Part shown: piece by piece, positions 1 to 11,720 of the stretch
Numbering within the stretch: the stretch's first letter is position 1
Layout: each line of letters begins with the position of its first letter
Assembly: GCA_963457665.1 (NCBI GenBank)
Contig: OY735237.1
Location: 2,245,322 to 2,309,321, forward strand
Direction: 5' to 3'
DNA length: 64,000 nt
From: Thysanoteuthis rhombus
Lineage: Eukaryota; Mollusca; Cephalopoda; Oegopsida; Thysanoteuthidae
Notes under the pieces: model-generated
What the model was told of the DNA's origin: nothing
Seen by the model: only the letters and a program-made list of their open reading frames with translations
Databases searched by the model: none
Program-made: the position numbers and the translations under genes

Positions 1-1611
1 CCGAAATAAGCTTAATCACGCGACCACTTTATCGTAAATAGGCACAGACACATGCTGACGTGCAGAAAAAAAACTTTTGCTGACCGGAAGTTGTTTTATG
101 TACTTTCAAGCCATCAGGCCTTTGTATCTTCCTGCAATTTGTCAAACCCTGGCTTTAAAGTATGCAGACACATTGTTCATTACCATTTTTTTCATTTACC
201 ATCTATCCCTTGTGAAGGTTGTTATTTTAGCTTCATTGATTCAATTAAAAAGTCAAGATTCGGTCTAGTTTGGAAATATTTAGAAAAAAACAAACAATAA
301 GAATAAATAATTTTCTGCTTCCAATCCATAAGACCCTCGTTTCATCTGGAAATTTGTCACTTTTTGAAAAATAATTTCTTTCAGGGTTTCAGTTGAAGGT
401 TTCAATGTACAATGTATCTATAATGCTAACTGGACTGTTACCTTCTGTCCATCATACTGAATGAAGTAAGGTATAAAGGTTTTTAATATCCAGTTTTTTT
501 TTTCTCTTGTGAATGTTGTCATCTAGGCCTTTTTGATACTATTAAAATGTTTCCAAGTGGAAGTTAGTATCATCTGAATTGGAACTGTTACTAGTTGACC
601 TTGTGGTGTCATATATTTACTTTAAAACATTCCCTGAGGTTCATTGAATATTCATGACAAATTAGGTTGGGCTTTTAGTATTATATGGAAAACTAATCAT
701 TGATATTAGGGTGAGAGTGAATGCTGGTCCTACAATATTTTTTGTTTTTATTTTTTTTGCGAAGGGGGCAACCATTTGTGAATTTTGACATAGCCTATTT
801 GGGATTTAATGGAACTGTTTCAGGCACTGGGTAAAGTCAAATGCTGAATGTAGTTCAACCATAAATCGACCATCCTCACGCATGATAATTAGCAATGAGC
901 AGATGTCATCTATCATGCTAAGGGATGCAACTGATGTAGTAAAATAGAATTTCATTCATGTTCTAATGACGTAATAAAAATGCTAAATTTAAAGAATTAT
1001 TCCATCAGAAAGTACTCGTGATGCATGATGTAAATTCAAACTGGCTCATAGATACATTCAATATTTGATCAAACTTCTTTACTACCTGGATAATAAAAAT
1101 GTTGAATAGCTTGTCCGACTCGGTCGTAGCAGCTGAAAATGTACAATTGTTTGGAGCAAAACTGGATTATTTATGGAGAAATCAGGATTTTAAATTCAAC
1201 TGGAAGAAAAACTATCAACAAACATATCTGTAAGGATTTCCGTGTCGTGTATCAAATACAGGGTGAAGAAACTATCCATATGTACTCTGTATCATATGGA
1301 TCTCCCTGAGGGTGTGCGTGCAGGCCTGTGTGGGTATTTACTCTTTTATAAAAAAAAAAGATTTTTGTTGATTTTTTTTTTTGAATTAGAAATAAGATTT
1401 TCTAATCAATAAATTGCATTCTGTTAGTCCCTTTTTTTTAATTGATAGAAATCATTTTGATGAAAAAAATTACATGAATATGTAAAATATAATTCATACG
1501 AAATATACATTCATATAGAAATGTTCAGGACACAAAAATCACATCTGATACGATGAGTATTCAGCAGAAATATCCAATGACCAGAACACCTTCGATCAGG
1601 GTGCAGTTATT
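1..1611. other. No gene recognised
   Basis: AT-rich DNA with poly(A)/poly(T) tracts and a faint 'ggtttcaatgtacaatgtat' relic of the dispersed repeat near 395. No exon-like stretch. Confidence 0.5.
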
Positions 1612-1928
1612 CAGGTGATAGTGTTATGGTTAGCACATCTAGCTCATACAGACTAAGTCCTAGGTTCGATTCCAGTTGTAAGTAAACAGTATGTAAAACT
1701 CTTCATATAGGACAAATTTCCTTGTGTATTAAACAGCGAATTGAATACATTCAGTAGGGTGGTGGTGTTATCTCTTTGATGGACTTGCATCCTACCTAGG
1801 GGTGGTCATAAAAACTTGCAAGGATCACTAAGCTGATGCATGCAACCGGAAGCCTGGGACCTTGTCCCTGGTTGTATACACTTGAAAGGGAGTTTTCTGT
1901 GAAGAGATGGACACCTTACCATTTCTAC
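1612..1928 (+). mobile_element. tRNA-Val-like SINE, diverged
   Basis: The head has an A-box-like 'gtgttatggttagcac' and a B-box 'aggttcgattcc'. The body shares 'ggacttgcatcctacc', 'ggtcataaaaacttgcaagg' and 'gacaccttaccat' with the other copies. It lies on the plus strand and has no coding capacity. Confidence 0.65.
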
Positions 1929-2399
1929 AGTTCCCTGAACACAAATGCCCTTGTATGGACCAATCCCTTGTATTTGATTTCTCAAAGTATTCTCGAATGA
2001 TCCCCCATGTCCAGTTAACCTATTGCTTAACTTTGCTGATATCTTATATGCAGTTCTCACCCTACTTCATTTTGAGAAGAGAATCTATTTTTAATACATT
2101 AGGGCCACACCCATTACTGGACAGCTGTGTACTTGTAAAATCACTCTGATTTTAATGACTTCTTAGGAAAAGATAATAAGCTCACTCTCTCTCGTTGAGG
2201 GAGAAGGAATCCATCTGTTTGATAATTGAATTCAGATATGCACTCATAACCAAACTCTGATAATGACCTCCTCTTCTGCGTCTCCTTGACCAACATTGAG
2301 GATAGGATGTTCTTGGTACGACTACGAAATAATGTCACTACCAATTGCTTTGGCCTCTCCACCCTCTCTCTGTCTATACCTACATATATATCTTATATA

Positions 2400-2840
2400 T
2401 ATATATAGTAGTGAGAAGTATTTGTCTGTCCCACTTTAAAAAATACCTAATCATGTGCGCAGCACAAGTTTGGAATGCCTAACTGATAGACCTCGGGGAG
2501 GTTTTTAGAATGAAAAGTTTTGAGGAAAATATTTTTTAAGGGTTTTAGAGAGGTAATTCTATTTACAATGTAATTATGATGTCAAAGTGGAACCTAATTT
2601 CTGCCCATATACATATCTTCTTATTTTATGTCTACCTATGATTCTATAAGGAGTGAAGGGAAATCCTCTCGATTAAGGGGTCAAAAGTGATGGAGACTTT
2701 TTCTCAAATTGAATTGAAAAGTTTTGAGGAAAAAAAGCATTTTAAAATGTTTTGGGGGAGGGATGGAGGGTCTTTTTATAATGTAACTATAATGCAAAAT
2801 CGGACTCTTACTTTCTGTTCAGTATATCCTGATGTACATT
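2400..2840 (-). repeat. Degraded relatives of the same dispersed repeat
   Basis: Two successive stretches carry 'atttacaatgtaattatgat' and 'taatgtaactataatgcaaa' downstream of 'gaaaagttttgaggaaaa', resembling the 'caatttacaatgaaagttta' part of other copies. Similar words at about 385-440, 7710-7800 and 12370-12430 may be further relics. Confidence 0.35.
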
Positions 2841-2844
2841 CAAC

Positions 2845-2866
2845 TATATATACATGTGTATGTATG

Positions 2867-2906
<40 letters not shown>
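2845..2906. repeat. (TATG)n(TA)n microsatellite
   Basis: Direct reading. Confidence 0.9.
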
Positions 2907-2908
<2 letters not shown>

Positions 2909-2929
2909 GTCTGTCTGTCCGGTATATAA

Positions 2930-5394
2930 ATATATTGTCAGTGAGCAAAGCATAATGTTTTTTTTTGTTTTTTTTTTTTTCTTTCTAAGTGGTAAAAAAA
3001 AATCTGTCCAATTCAAGATAATGAGCTTGTTAATTTCCTGGCTGTTTACATTCACTTTGCACTAATGCCCTTGGTAAAGATATGAATACTCTTCCCCCAG
3101 TAGCAAGACGGTTGGAGCCCTATGACTCTGTAAAGCAGTCAATCTTTGAGAACATTACTTTTGACCGAAAAAAAACCTTCAGTTTGACAGTTGCCGCAGC
3201 TGGTCCCAAGCTTGGGTAAAGTTGGAGGGTTGGGTGTAGATTTAGCCTATCCCTGTATATAACCTACTTGTGTTTAAAACTGCAACAGAATGGTTGTGAC
3301 CCTATGCTCCACACAAATAAACCAAATCAACTTACTACTGGGGAATAATTTTCTTGTCTTCTCAATTCATTAGACGGATGACTAGTTGCAAGTTTTGCAC
3401 TTTTCTGTCATTACTTCCTTGAAAATTGTTCAGACAAACTACATTCCTAGTCCATCCTGTCTGTGAATTTTCAGTTAAAACTGTCTGCATTTAAGGTATG
3501 TCCATACTTTTTAGATATGTCAAAGACTTGCCTCAAATTCCCTGCAAATAGCTTCTTCCCAAGGGCATCTGGAATAAACCCCTTTCTGAATGTTTTCTTA
3601 ACGAGTACAATCTTGAGATTTTAAAAGCCAGAGTGAACAGGTAGCTTACCCCAATTTTTTTTTTTTTCCTTCTTTCCAATTCTCTTATTAGTCTTCATTT
3701 TTAATGTTTCTTACCCTTAAAAGTCATTTCAACTTGCTTATTGCTATTTTACTAATTTTTTAGTCTTTATTGCAAACAAATTATGTTTTAGTGTTTCCTG
3801 CTTTAAAATTTCAACATCATTAAGTTATTTTAAAATGTTTTTTTACTGGTTTTAATTCTGTGGTATGAATGACTCACTTCTGACTAACCCTTTCATGTGA
3901 AGATTGGCCAAAAGGCCTGGTTTAGGGTGATCCAAAGGTAACATAGCAAAGATAATTTTATGAGGCCTCAGTCTAATGCCTGAACCAATCAATGGGCTAT
4001 AGAAATTGGAAAGGGTAATTGACCCCTTAACAGGACGACAAAAATCCTCATTTCTGTAGACTCGTTGTGGAGCATTGGGTCTCAGCCACTGTTGTGGTTT
4101 CAGTTGTAACCGTTTCTCTCCTCTTTGGCGAGGTCCCAGGCTTCTGGTTGCATGCATCAGCTCAGTGACCCTTGCAAGTTTTTATGACCTCATACTACAG
4201 TGATATCAGTCATGGAATTATTGGTTTCAAATCTTGGAACATTTTGGTTTTCAGAGTTTCAGATAAGGGATACTCAACCTATGTAGGCCTTTTTGCTAAA
4301 GGCTCACTTGGAAATTTTCAGGTTTAAAATCAAATTGATATTATCAGTGTGTGAAAACCTTGCTCTTTCAGAGATCTTGGCTTTGGTTGATAACCTGAAA
4401 TCTGGGCGGCAAGAAAATTCTCTCAGAAAATAAAAGTAGTTCTGAGGGATGGGTTTGTGGATATTGAGGATTGAGATAACAAGTCTGAAACCGTGTTCCT
4501 TCTTGGTGGTATGGCTGAGCACAAGAAAAAATAATACAGTGCATACAATATAGGATCAAAAGATGAATGAATAATTAATGGATAAATCAGTTGTCTTAAT
4601 GAGTCAACGTAATGTTATGAAAATAGAAAAAAAAAAAAGGAAGCTTTAAGAGAAACAATTTTGAACCTGTTCATGTATATCATGAGGTACGTATCGAGAG
4701 AAACTGAAAAACTTGAGTATTATTTCTTGTCTAAATTTTTCTGGGTGGGAGCCTACAACAAAACCAAAAAGTAAGTTTTGTGTATATTTTGAGGTATGTA
4801 AGCTCGTCCCAGTCTCTTTGTACTTGAATGAGTTTTCTGGCAATTTCTCTATTCAAACCTAAAAAGGCTGTTTGTAAAAAAAAATGAAAAACATTATTCC
4901 CCTCCCCCCACCATTTTAAATGATGTGACTATCGTGATGGCAACTGTGTAAGTGATAAAGATATTTGATAATCGTGTTAGTCCTCCTCTAAATTGCAGAC
5001 CTTTTCAAAAACTTGATTCAGCCAAATTATGTTGGATGGGGTATCCAACAAAATTTATCCGTTTAGTTTTAAGAAGTTCTTATATGATCACTGCGGTTAA
5101 GCAATGTTGAGCTTGTCTCTACCTAGATGGTCTAGTAAGCGACACAACTCAAGGTGCTTGTTGTCTATTTCCCATACTGCTAAACGATATGAGAAATCGG
5201 TTTTATGGAAAACCCAGATAGGGACGGCTGATTCCGTAGTCAGTATAAGAGCACTGGCTGGCTATTTTAAACTTTTAAGTAGATGGAATTTTTATATTTT
5301 TATCTTTCTAAAATTCCACTTCTAACACTTCAGGTTGGAAACGCTGCAAATGTCTTTTTAAGTTTGATGCTCTTATAGATTCATTTGTTTTTTG
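2930..5394. other. No gene recognised; repeat relics only
   Basis: T-rich DNA with a short SINE fragment at 4122. A 'tgtggagcattgggtc' word at 4068 recurs near 10628 and in reverse near 3295, suggesting an old repeat. Short text near 3570-3650 resembles 61610-61690. Confidence 0.45.
4122..4192 (-). mobile_element. Fragment of the tRNA-Val-like SINE body
   Basis: The reverse complement of 'ggcttctggttgcatgcatc' and 'cttgcaagtttttatgacc' matches 1803-1860 closely. Only this part of the element is present. Confidence 0.55.
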
Positions 5395-5660
5395 TTTTTT
5401 TTAATCACCGCTACCCACAACAGACCAGTTTGATTGCTATTGCTTGGCTTAGGTTATCCATGTATTCTGACTATTATATGGATGTATCCAGACTCTGTCC
5501 ATCTTTTAATTGTAGAAACTTGAAATTTCATACCCACACTCCCTTCTCAATGAGTTAAGGGAAATTTTAAAAAAAATTCTCTCCCAAGTAGCTTTTAATT
5601 GGAGGGTTCAATTTACACTGAAACTTGATGATAAATTGGTCCCTTTTTTTTTTTTTGTCC
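5395..5660 (-). repeat. Dispersed 400-700-bp repeat, minus copy
   Basis: 'aatcaccgctacccacaaca' and 'ggttcaatttacactgaaac' match 17700-17950 in order. Confidence 0.5.
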
Positions 5661-6539
5661 TTTTTTCAAAATTTCTTAAATTCATTTATTCATTTTTAAA
5701 TCATAAATTTATGGTTCAAACCATACTGGTAGTATTTTCGTTTAGATAAATTGATTTCACCTCCGTAGAAGAAAGTGAAAAGTGGTAGATGTGGTCGGGG
5801 TTGATTCATAATTTTCCTTGGAATGCTTTTTTTCTTTTTCTTTTCCTCTTTCTTCAGAGAATAGTAGTAAAACTGCTCATTTCTTTTCATCGTATCCTTT
5901 TTAAACATCATCATCTTCAACAAAACACCGACTCTGATGATATATGCCCTCTGTTTTGTTTGTAAAGTGTTCAAAGACAGTCGTCTTTGTTGGGACTTCT
6001 TTTGCCATCTTAAATTTGTGCAAGGAATATAAATGTTTCATAAATATCCAATGGTTTGAAATGGAAAAAAAAACTCAATTTCAGTCTTTGATGTAAATGA
6101 AAATATCCCGAACAGAGAAAAAAATAGGTTCATCGAATTATTTTTTGTGAAATCAGAAAATTTAGTGCATTTTACAGCAATCCATCATCTTGCATCTGGA
6201 TAACATTCTGGGCATAAGTCGATCATTTTAGGGTGGAGTGATACATATTCATTGCCAAACATGAAATATAATGACTTGTATTTATTTACCAAAGCCCTTA
6301 TATTGTACATACATCTTCCTTGCCTTTGCTGATGAGAAAGGAACAAATGTCATCCATTATGTTTCTTTCACCAAGTCATTAGCACAGCCAAGCAAGGTTT
6401 CTGCTTTCTTCTCACCTTTCCTGTCTGGAGAAGCTCGAACAAACATGATGTATGTGTTGCTCTGAATCAGCGAAATAGCGTGATTGGCGAAGTTTGGACC
6501 CCCCCCCCCCAAAAAAAATTAAATAAATACGTAGTTTTA
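5661..6539. other. No gene recognised
   Basis: AT-rich with small homopolymers and a C run at 6500-6510. Nothing further. Confidence 0.5.
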
Positions 6540-6551
6540 ATTTAATGAAAA

Positions 6552-7114
6552 GTACAAACTCTTCACCAAGAAAACAACCATTCCCACCAGGTCATCAGTT
6601 CAACAGCGACTATCCAAATATATTCTCAAAAAGCGTCACCAAGAGGACAATGTTAAACATTGGCACCTACAATGTCAGAACACTGTCAACTGACATGTAC
6701 CTAGACGATGTAGAAAGTGAAATCAAAGACGTCAAAGTCACTTATGGAGCTGAAACCAGGAGACAGGCCCACAAACTATGCAACGTGCACATGAAAGAAT
6801 TATTATGGACCTCACATAGAGAAACCGCAAGACAGCACAGTACATCCAGGAAAAGACAAGAGTCAGGGACATCATAGAATCCATTAAAATCTCAAATGGC
6901 AGTGGGCTGGCCATGTCGCAAGAATGGCAGCCAACAGATGGATCCCCAGGGATCACATGTGCAACCGAGACTGGCAGAATATTAGATGGAGAGACGAGCT
7001 GAACAAATTCAGAAAGTACTGGCTCCACGACGCCCATGATAGAGAATTGTGGCAAATCCCGTGGAAGGTCTATGTCCATCAACGGACATTGAAAGACCTG
7101 ATGATGATGATGAC
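6552..7114 (+). mobile_element. Internally deleted RTE-like non-LTR retrotransposon with both ends
   Basis: The 5' part encodes the start of an AP-endonuclease domain (IGTYNVRTLS at about 6656), the usual N-terminus of RTE-type ORFs. At about 6737 it jumps to VTYGAE, a motif near the C-terminal end of the reverse transcriptase, then runs through WAGHVARMA and the 3' end to a (GATGAT)n tail. ATTTAATGAAAA (6540-6551) and ATTTAATCAAAA (7115-7126) flank it as a near-perfect target-site duplication. More than 2 kb of a normal ORF is missing, so it can only be non-autonomous. Confidence 0.7.
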
Positions 7115-7126
7115 ATTTAATCAAAA

Positions 7127-7934
7127 CAAAGACATGAAACAACTTTTTTTTTTTCTCACAATCAAAAGTTAATGCATTCAAAGTGAAAAAATCAAATTTT
7201 TTTGTAAAAAAAAAACCCCAAAAAACAATCTCACCATTTGGGCAATTTTGACAATGCAGCATAATATATAAACACTGTGTTCCCTTTAGCAAGTTAACAA
7301 TAATGAAACAAAAATTTTTGTGATTCGCAGTCAAGTCATAAAACTACAGTGACTGAAATTTCCGTCATCTGCAGTTGATAGGTTTCAAGCACTAATGGGA
7401 AGATAGCTGTGATCAGATATAAGTCGGTTGAGTATAAGTTGATGTATGACTATTTCAATTTGTTTTTATTTGGATTCTTGAGTTGACACATTTTTACTGA
7501 CTCCAATAACTCCCACAATGTTTCCGACTACAACTCCACTTCCTTTTTTTCTGTAGTAACTAGCATTCCTAGGGAAATTATGAATCTCCACCATCCATAT
7601 TTCATTGATTAAGTAGTGGTGATTGTGAAATTGAGTTACCTTGATGAAAATATTGCCAGTATGATTTGAACCATAAATTTATGATTTGAAAGAATAGATG
7701 AAAATATTTATAAATGGACATTAACTAAGGGACGAATTTAGTATGAACTGACATTGTAAATTGAACTCTCTTTACTAAAAACTCACTTTGGAGGAGAATT
7801 TTCAAAAAAACAAAAATATTTTCCCTTTGAATTAAATTAGGTATTAGGGTCGTCAGCAACATTGGGTGTATTTATTGATAATTATTCATAATTAAGAGAA
7901 TGAATCGAAATGAAAAATCTTGAAGTTTTCTCGT

Positions 7935-7965
<31 letters not shown>

Positions 7966-8353
7966 GAAGGATGAACGTTTATAGTCGTTAGCGGTCCTGA
8001 TTTCTCAAATGGCTGACTTGGCTGGTGACAGTTTGTGAAACAATACCCAGCAAGCAGTAGTCCTTCAAATACCCTTGCAAACCATTTATCCCATGGTCTG
8101 GCATATGTAGTACGTTTTATCTCTTGAGCTTTTCCTATATACTTATCAATAAGTGTTTGCAGTAAGTAATATCAATTGCAAAATGTCAAAAGTTAAGAGG
8201 GTGGGAGTGAATTGCTATTCGGTTCTTCACTGCCCCCTACCTCATACTTTCCCTGTGGTAATAAGATAAAAAAACAGAACCTCTCTGCCTCCAGACTCTT
8301 CCCCCACCCACCGAAATACTGACAAGCAAACCTCATTTATCCATTTGTGTGTG

Positions 8354-8417
<64 letters not shown>

Positions 8418-9386
8418 CCTAGAATCAGGGAAATTGGCTAAGTTTAAACTTCCTTTCTTTCTTTTTTTTTTTCTTTTTTCTTTTTTTTTTCTTAACAAAT
8501 GAATACAAAGTTTTGATTTGACCAAAGAATTACTTGATCAAAACAAGGATATGAAACAACTATTTAAAACAAATATGTCACCAATCGACTGATTCAAATT
8601 GCTCTGTGTTGAGATTTAAGAAGGGTAAGTCCTTGTCCTCCTCACCCTGTTTCGGCTTATCCCGTCCCAACCTGATACCAAATTGATTGTTGGTAGTCGA
8701 ATCCAATTCTGCAACAGATCAACTTTCTGAAACTTAAGAAGATAAACTGCACCTTCGCGTGACTTTGGGGGTGACTGATAAAACTTGATGAAAAAAATGA
8801 ATTTGTTTCATTTAGAGACATTTGCAAGATCTGTCTTATGACTTTTCTGCACGGTTGCTAATTTAGCCATTTTTTGGCTTTATCTGGCTGATTTTTTTCA
8901 TTTTAACCAATGGAAAAACTCTCCAAAGGTTAATGAAAGTAAATGTTCAATTCTTATTAATGATTTATTCTGAAGTCTCAGTATATAGTCATTTTATCTG
9001 ATATATACATATATATAGAGAGAGAGAGAGGGAGAGAGACATAGACATATATAAAGCTTTACAGCTTTGATCACTAAATAAATTGAAAAAAATGTTTTTC
9101 AAAATGTTTTTTTCTTTGTGTCATTTCACTTCTATATGTATGTATGTAACCATATAATGAACTTATTTGAAAATTTCTGTGTTCAAATGGGATGCTCTGA
9201 TTGTTTAATTTACCTTCCTAAAAAAATAGTAAAATTTACATCAAAGAAACTCTTGAAATTACATGTCTGACCATCTCACATAAAAACATCTCAAGATGAG
9301 TTGAGAAAAAAATTCAAAATTAGGATTCTTCAATTATTAAAAATGAATTATATAAAAAATCAGCTCTAGGCTACTAAGTGCCACAT
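7127..9386. other. No gene recognised
   Basis: Poly(T) at 7938-7960, (GT)n(TA)n at 8345, (GA)n near 9018-9040, and at 9045-9120 a small reverse fragment of the TA-associated repeat ('aaagctttacagctttgatc'). Confidence 0.45.
8345..8413. repeat. (GT)n(TA)n microsatellite
   Basis: Direct reading; a T-rich tract follows at 8455-8493. Confidence 0.9.
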
Positions 9387-9428
9387 TATCTATCTATCTA
9401 TCTATCTATCTATATATATATATCTATC
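9387..9428. repeat. (TATC)n microsatellite
   Basis: Direct reading; abuts the second SINE family at 9436. Confidence 0.9.
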
Positions 9429-9435
9429 AATCATT

Positions 9436-9818
9436 AATAATTGTGTCATCCACAGACAGCTGTTTCGTTATATTACAATACTTCAGTGTGGCTAAAGACT
9501 TGATATCCCTTCCAGTACCGCTAGGTAGGGTCAAAACCTTTGCTCTAGACCCAGAGGTAGATGCTCTACCTCTGCCCTACGCAGAACTGGATGGTCAGTA
9601 GGACCGAAGTAAGCGATATATTTATCTACGCATAATTCTAATAGAGTGCTTCATTCCAGAGTTAGAAGAGAATTGCATGGTTGCTTATAGCAGATGGGTG
9701 CCCTACCTAAGAGTGCTCAACCCTAAAGAAGGGAACGTTGATTATAATTAATAATTGTGTCATCCACAGACAGCTGTTTTGTTGTATTACGACTAATCAG
9801 TGTGGCTATAGATTTGAT
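9436..9818 (-). mobile_element. Second tRNA-related SINE, full unit plus partial second unit
   Basis: On the minus strand 9745-9436 has 'gcagaggtagagcatctacc' (A-box-like), 'ctagagcaaaggttttgacc' (B-box-like) and the 3' domain 'gaaacagctgtctgtggatg' ending ACACAATTA. The same 3' domain appears again at 9818-9747, so the arrangement is a head-to-tail dimer with the second unit truncated. A second full copy lies at 46981-47294. Confidence 0.6.
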
Positions 9819-9869
9819 GGATATATTTTGTTTCCAAAAACAAATACATAGTAAGAAATAAAAAATAAA

Positions 9870-10229
9870 ATAATATCAATATACAATACGGATAATACCT
9901 CATATAAGATGACAAACTACATGGATAACAGGAGCTATTTATTAAGAGAGGGAGGTGCTGTTTGATCAACACTGCTGGGGTGCAATTTCACAGTTTTGTT
10001 TTTAAAATCCCCAAAACGGTTACATGGTAAACAACTGATGATCCCCAAAAGAGACAATTTATATGTTGTACAATAATAACATGGTATAAGGGAAACGGGG
10101 GGGGGGACATCTTGGAAGATTACATAAATTGCATTGACGGAAATGGCTGACTGAACTGACACACACAGAAAAAAATCTAATGAAAATGTTTTTTAATGTT
10201 TGATGTTTAAAGCTGAAAGATTTCTAGGC

Positions 10230-10230
<1 letters not shown>
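9870..10230 (+). mobile_element. TA-associated dispersed repeat
   Basis: This is a longer copy, from 'aatatcaatatacaatacgg' to 'gctgaaagatttctaggcg', ending directly at a (TA)n tract. The core 'ttgatcaacactgctggggt' is conserved. Confidence 0.6.
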
Positions 10231-10269
<39 letters not shown>

Positions 10270-10275
10270 TATATG
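10231..10275. repeat. (TA)n microsatellite
   Basis: Lies between the TA-associated repeat and the hammerhead-associated module. Confidence 0.9.
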
Positions 10276-10387
10276 GTACAAATCAGGCTAGCAGTATAAC
10301 ATAGTATAATAATATATCAATACCACACTCATAACATTCTCACCAAATTCTAAAAAAATAGACCCCAAAAACTTAGATAATCATTCA

Positions 10388-10388
<1 letters not shown>
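10270..10388 (+). mobile_element. Partial copy of the hammerhead-associated repeat, lacking the ribozyme
   Basis: It carries 'caaatcaggctagcagtata' followed by 'accacactcataacattctc', matching (in opposite orientation) 54600-54650 and 54758-54815. It stops at AATCATTC, just where helix I of the ribozyme would begin, and a (TA)n tract follows instead. Confidence 0.55.

Positions 10389-10430
<42 letters not shown>
10388..10430. repeat. (TA)n microsatellite
   Basis: Begins where hammerhead helix I would start in the related element. Confidence 0.9.
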
Positions 10431-10433
<3 letters not shown>

Positions 10434-10978
10434 TAGCTGATTTTAGCCAATTTAAAAGACAGTTTTAACTCCAAATAACTGACCAGTTTTGGCAACATTG
10501 CTTTTCACTTCACGACTTCTGCCACTTGTGTCTTACCAGAAACTCTTTTCTTGAATGCGTTTTTTAGAGTATTGTGGACTCCATTTCACGTTCTTCACTA
10601 CCTTTTCTTTCCCTTTGTAGAATCCTTGTGGAGCATAGGGTCACATTGTGGTTTTAATAGCAATCATGCCTTTCCCATGGACATTAGTATGAACTGAATG
10701 TAAGGAGCCTTGGCCATAACTCAAACTTGTTTTCTTTGCCAGAAATTGCAACATAAGTCTGTGACTTGGATGCTGCCTATTGTTATGATGCTACAAAAAC
10801 TAATTCTTATGAGCAGGACTGTGGGAATTTGAAATCTATTTATTTCTAATCAAACAGATGACTCTCCACATTTTAATCATATAAAGTAAGAAAAACAATT
10901 ACTTATGAATATCCATATCTTGGCCATAAAAGCAAAGTTTGAAGGGAATGATGACTATTTTCTATACTTTTTACTCTC

Positions 10979-11504
10979 CATGAAGTCATCAAAAGAAGTA
11001 GAAATCAAGCGAAGAATCACACAAGGTTGGCAAGCTTTCGGTAGGGCAAGTTCGACTTTCAAAAACAAGAAAATCCCATTTGTCCTGATAAGTAAACTCT
11101 GCAACCAATGTATCATACCAATAGTCACTTATGGAGCTGAAACACAGAACCTAACCAAAAGATTAACCCTCAAACTGGGAACCATATAATGTGCACATGA
11201 AAGAATCATGTTCGACCTCACATGGAGAAATCATAAGAAAGTATATCAGTGAAAAGACAGGAGTCGAAGACGTCAAAGAAACTTTGAAAAATATTGCAAG
11301 AATATCAGACAACTATTGGACATTGTGTCTCACAACATGGATCCCCAGAGATCAGGTGCGAGGCTGTGGACCACAGAAAGTAAGATGGTGGGACAAGCTA
11401 GATAAATTTGGAAAGTATTGGCTCTGAGATGCCCATGATAGTGAGGTCTGGCAAATCTTTGAAGATCCATGTCCAACATCAGATGCTAAGTGACTGATGA
11501 TGAT
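10979..11504 (+). mobile_element. RTE-like retrotransposon, 5'-truncated (largest 3' fragment)
   Basis: It encodes EIKRRITQGWQAFGRASSTF, then PIVTYGAETQ, and after a stop the WTTESKMVG...DKLDKF region. These are the thumb and C-terminal parts of an RTE-type reverse transcriptase. Stops and frameshifts break the frame. It ends in a short (TGATGA) tail. Confidence 0.75.
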
Positions 11505-11631
11505 ACTTCTGACACATAAGCAATTTGAAAATAACACTCACTACCCAGGAACGTAAATCACATTGCACTGTGTCATTTTTAGTACGTTAATTTCTTTGCT
11601 TAGCAATATTCAACCAGCAAAGGCATCTACC

Positions 11632-11720
11632 ATAGCACAGTGGTTAGCGAGCTTAAAAGTGTGTCAAATTCGATCCTCAATGGGTCCCCATTTACATTGG
11701 CCTTGTACCAGGAAAAGCTG
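11632..11720 (+). mobile_element. tRNA-like SINE head fragment
   Basis: AGCACAGTGGTTAGCGAGC resembles an A-box and 'tcaaattcgatcctcaa' a B-box, about 30 bp apart. No body shared with other copies could be identified. Confidence 0.4.

Noticed and set aside
6545-6877. Host gene of 110 residues
   Set aside because: It is the fused start and end of an RTE ORF, not a host protein.
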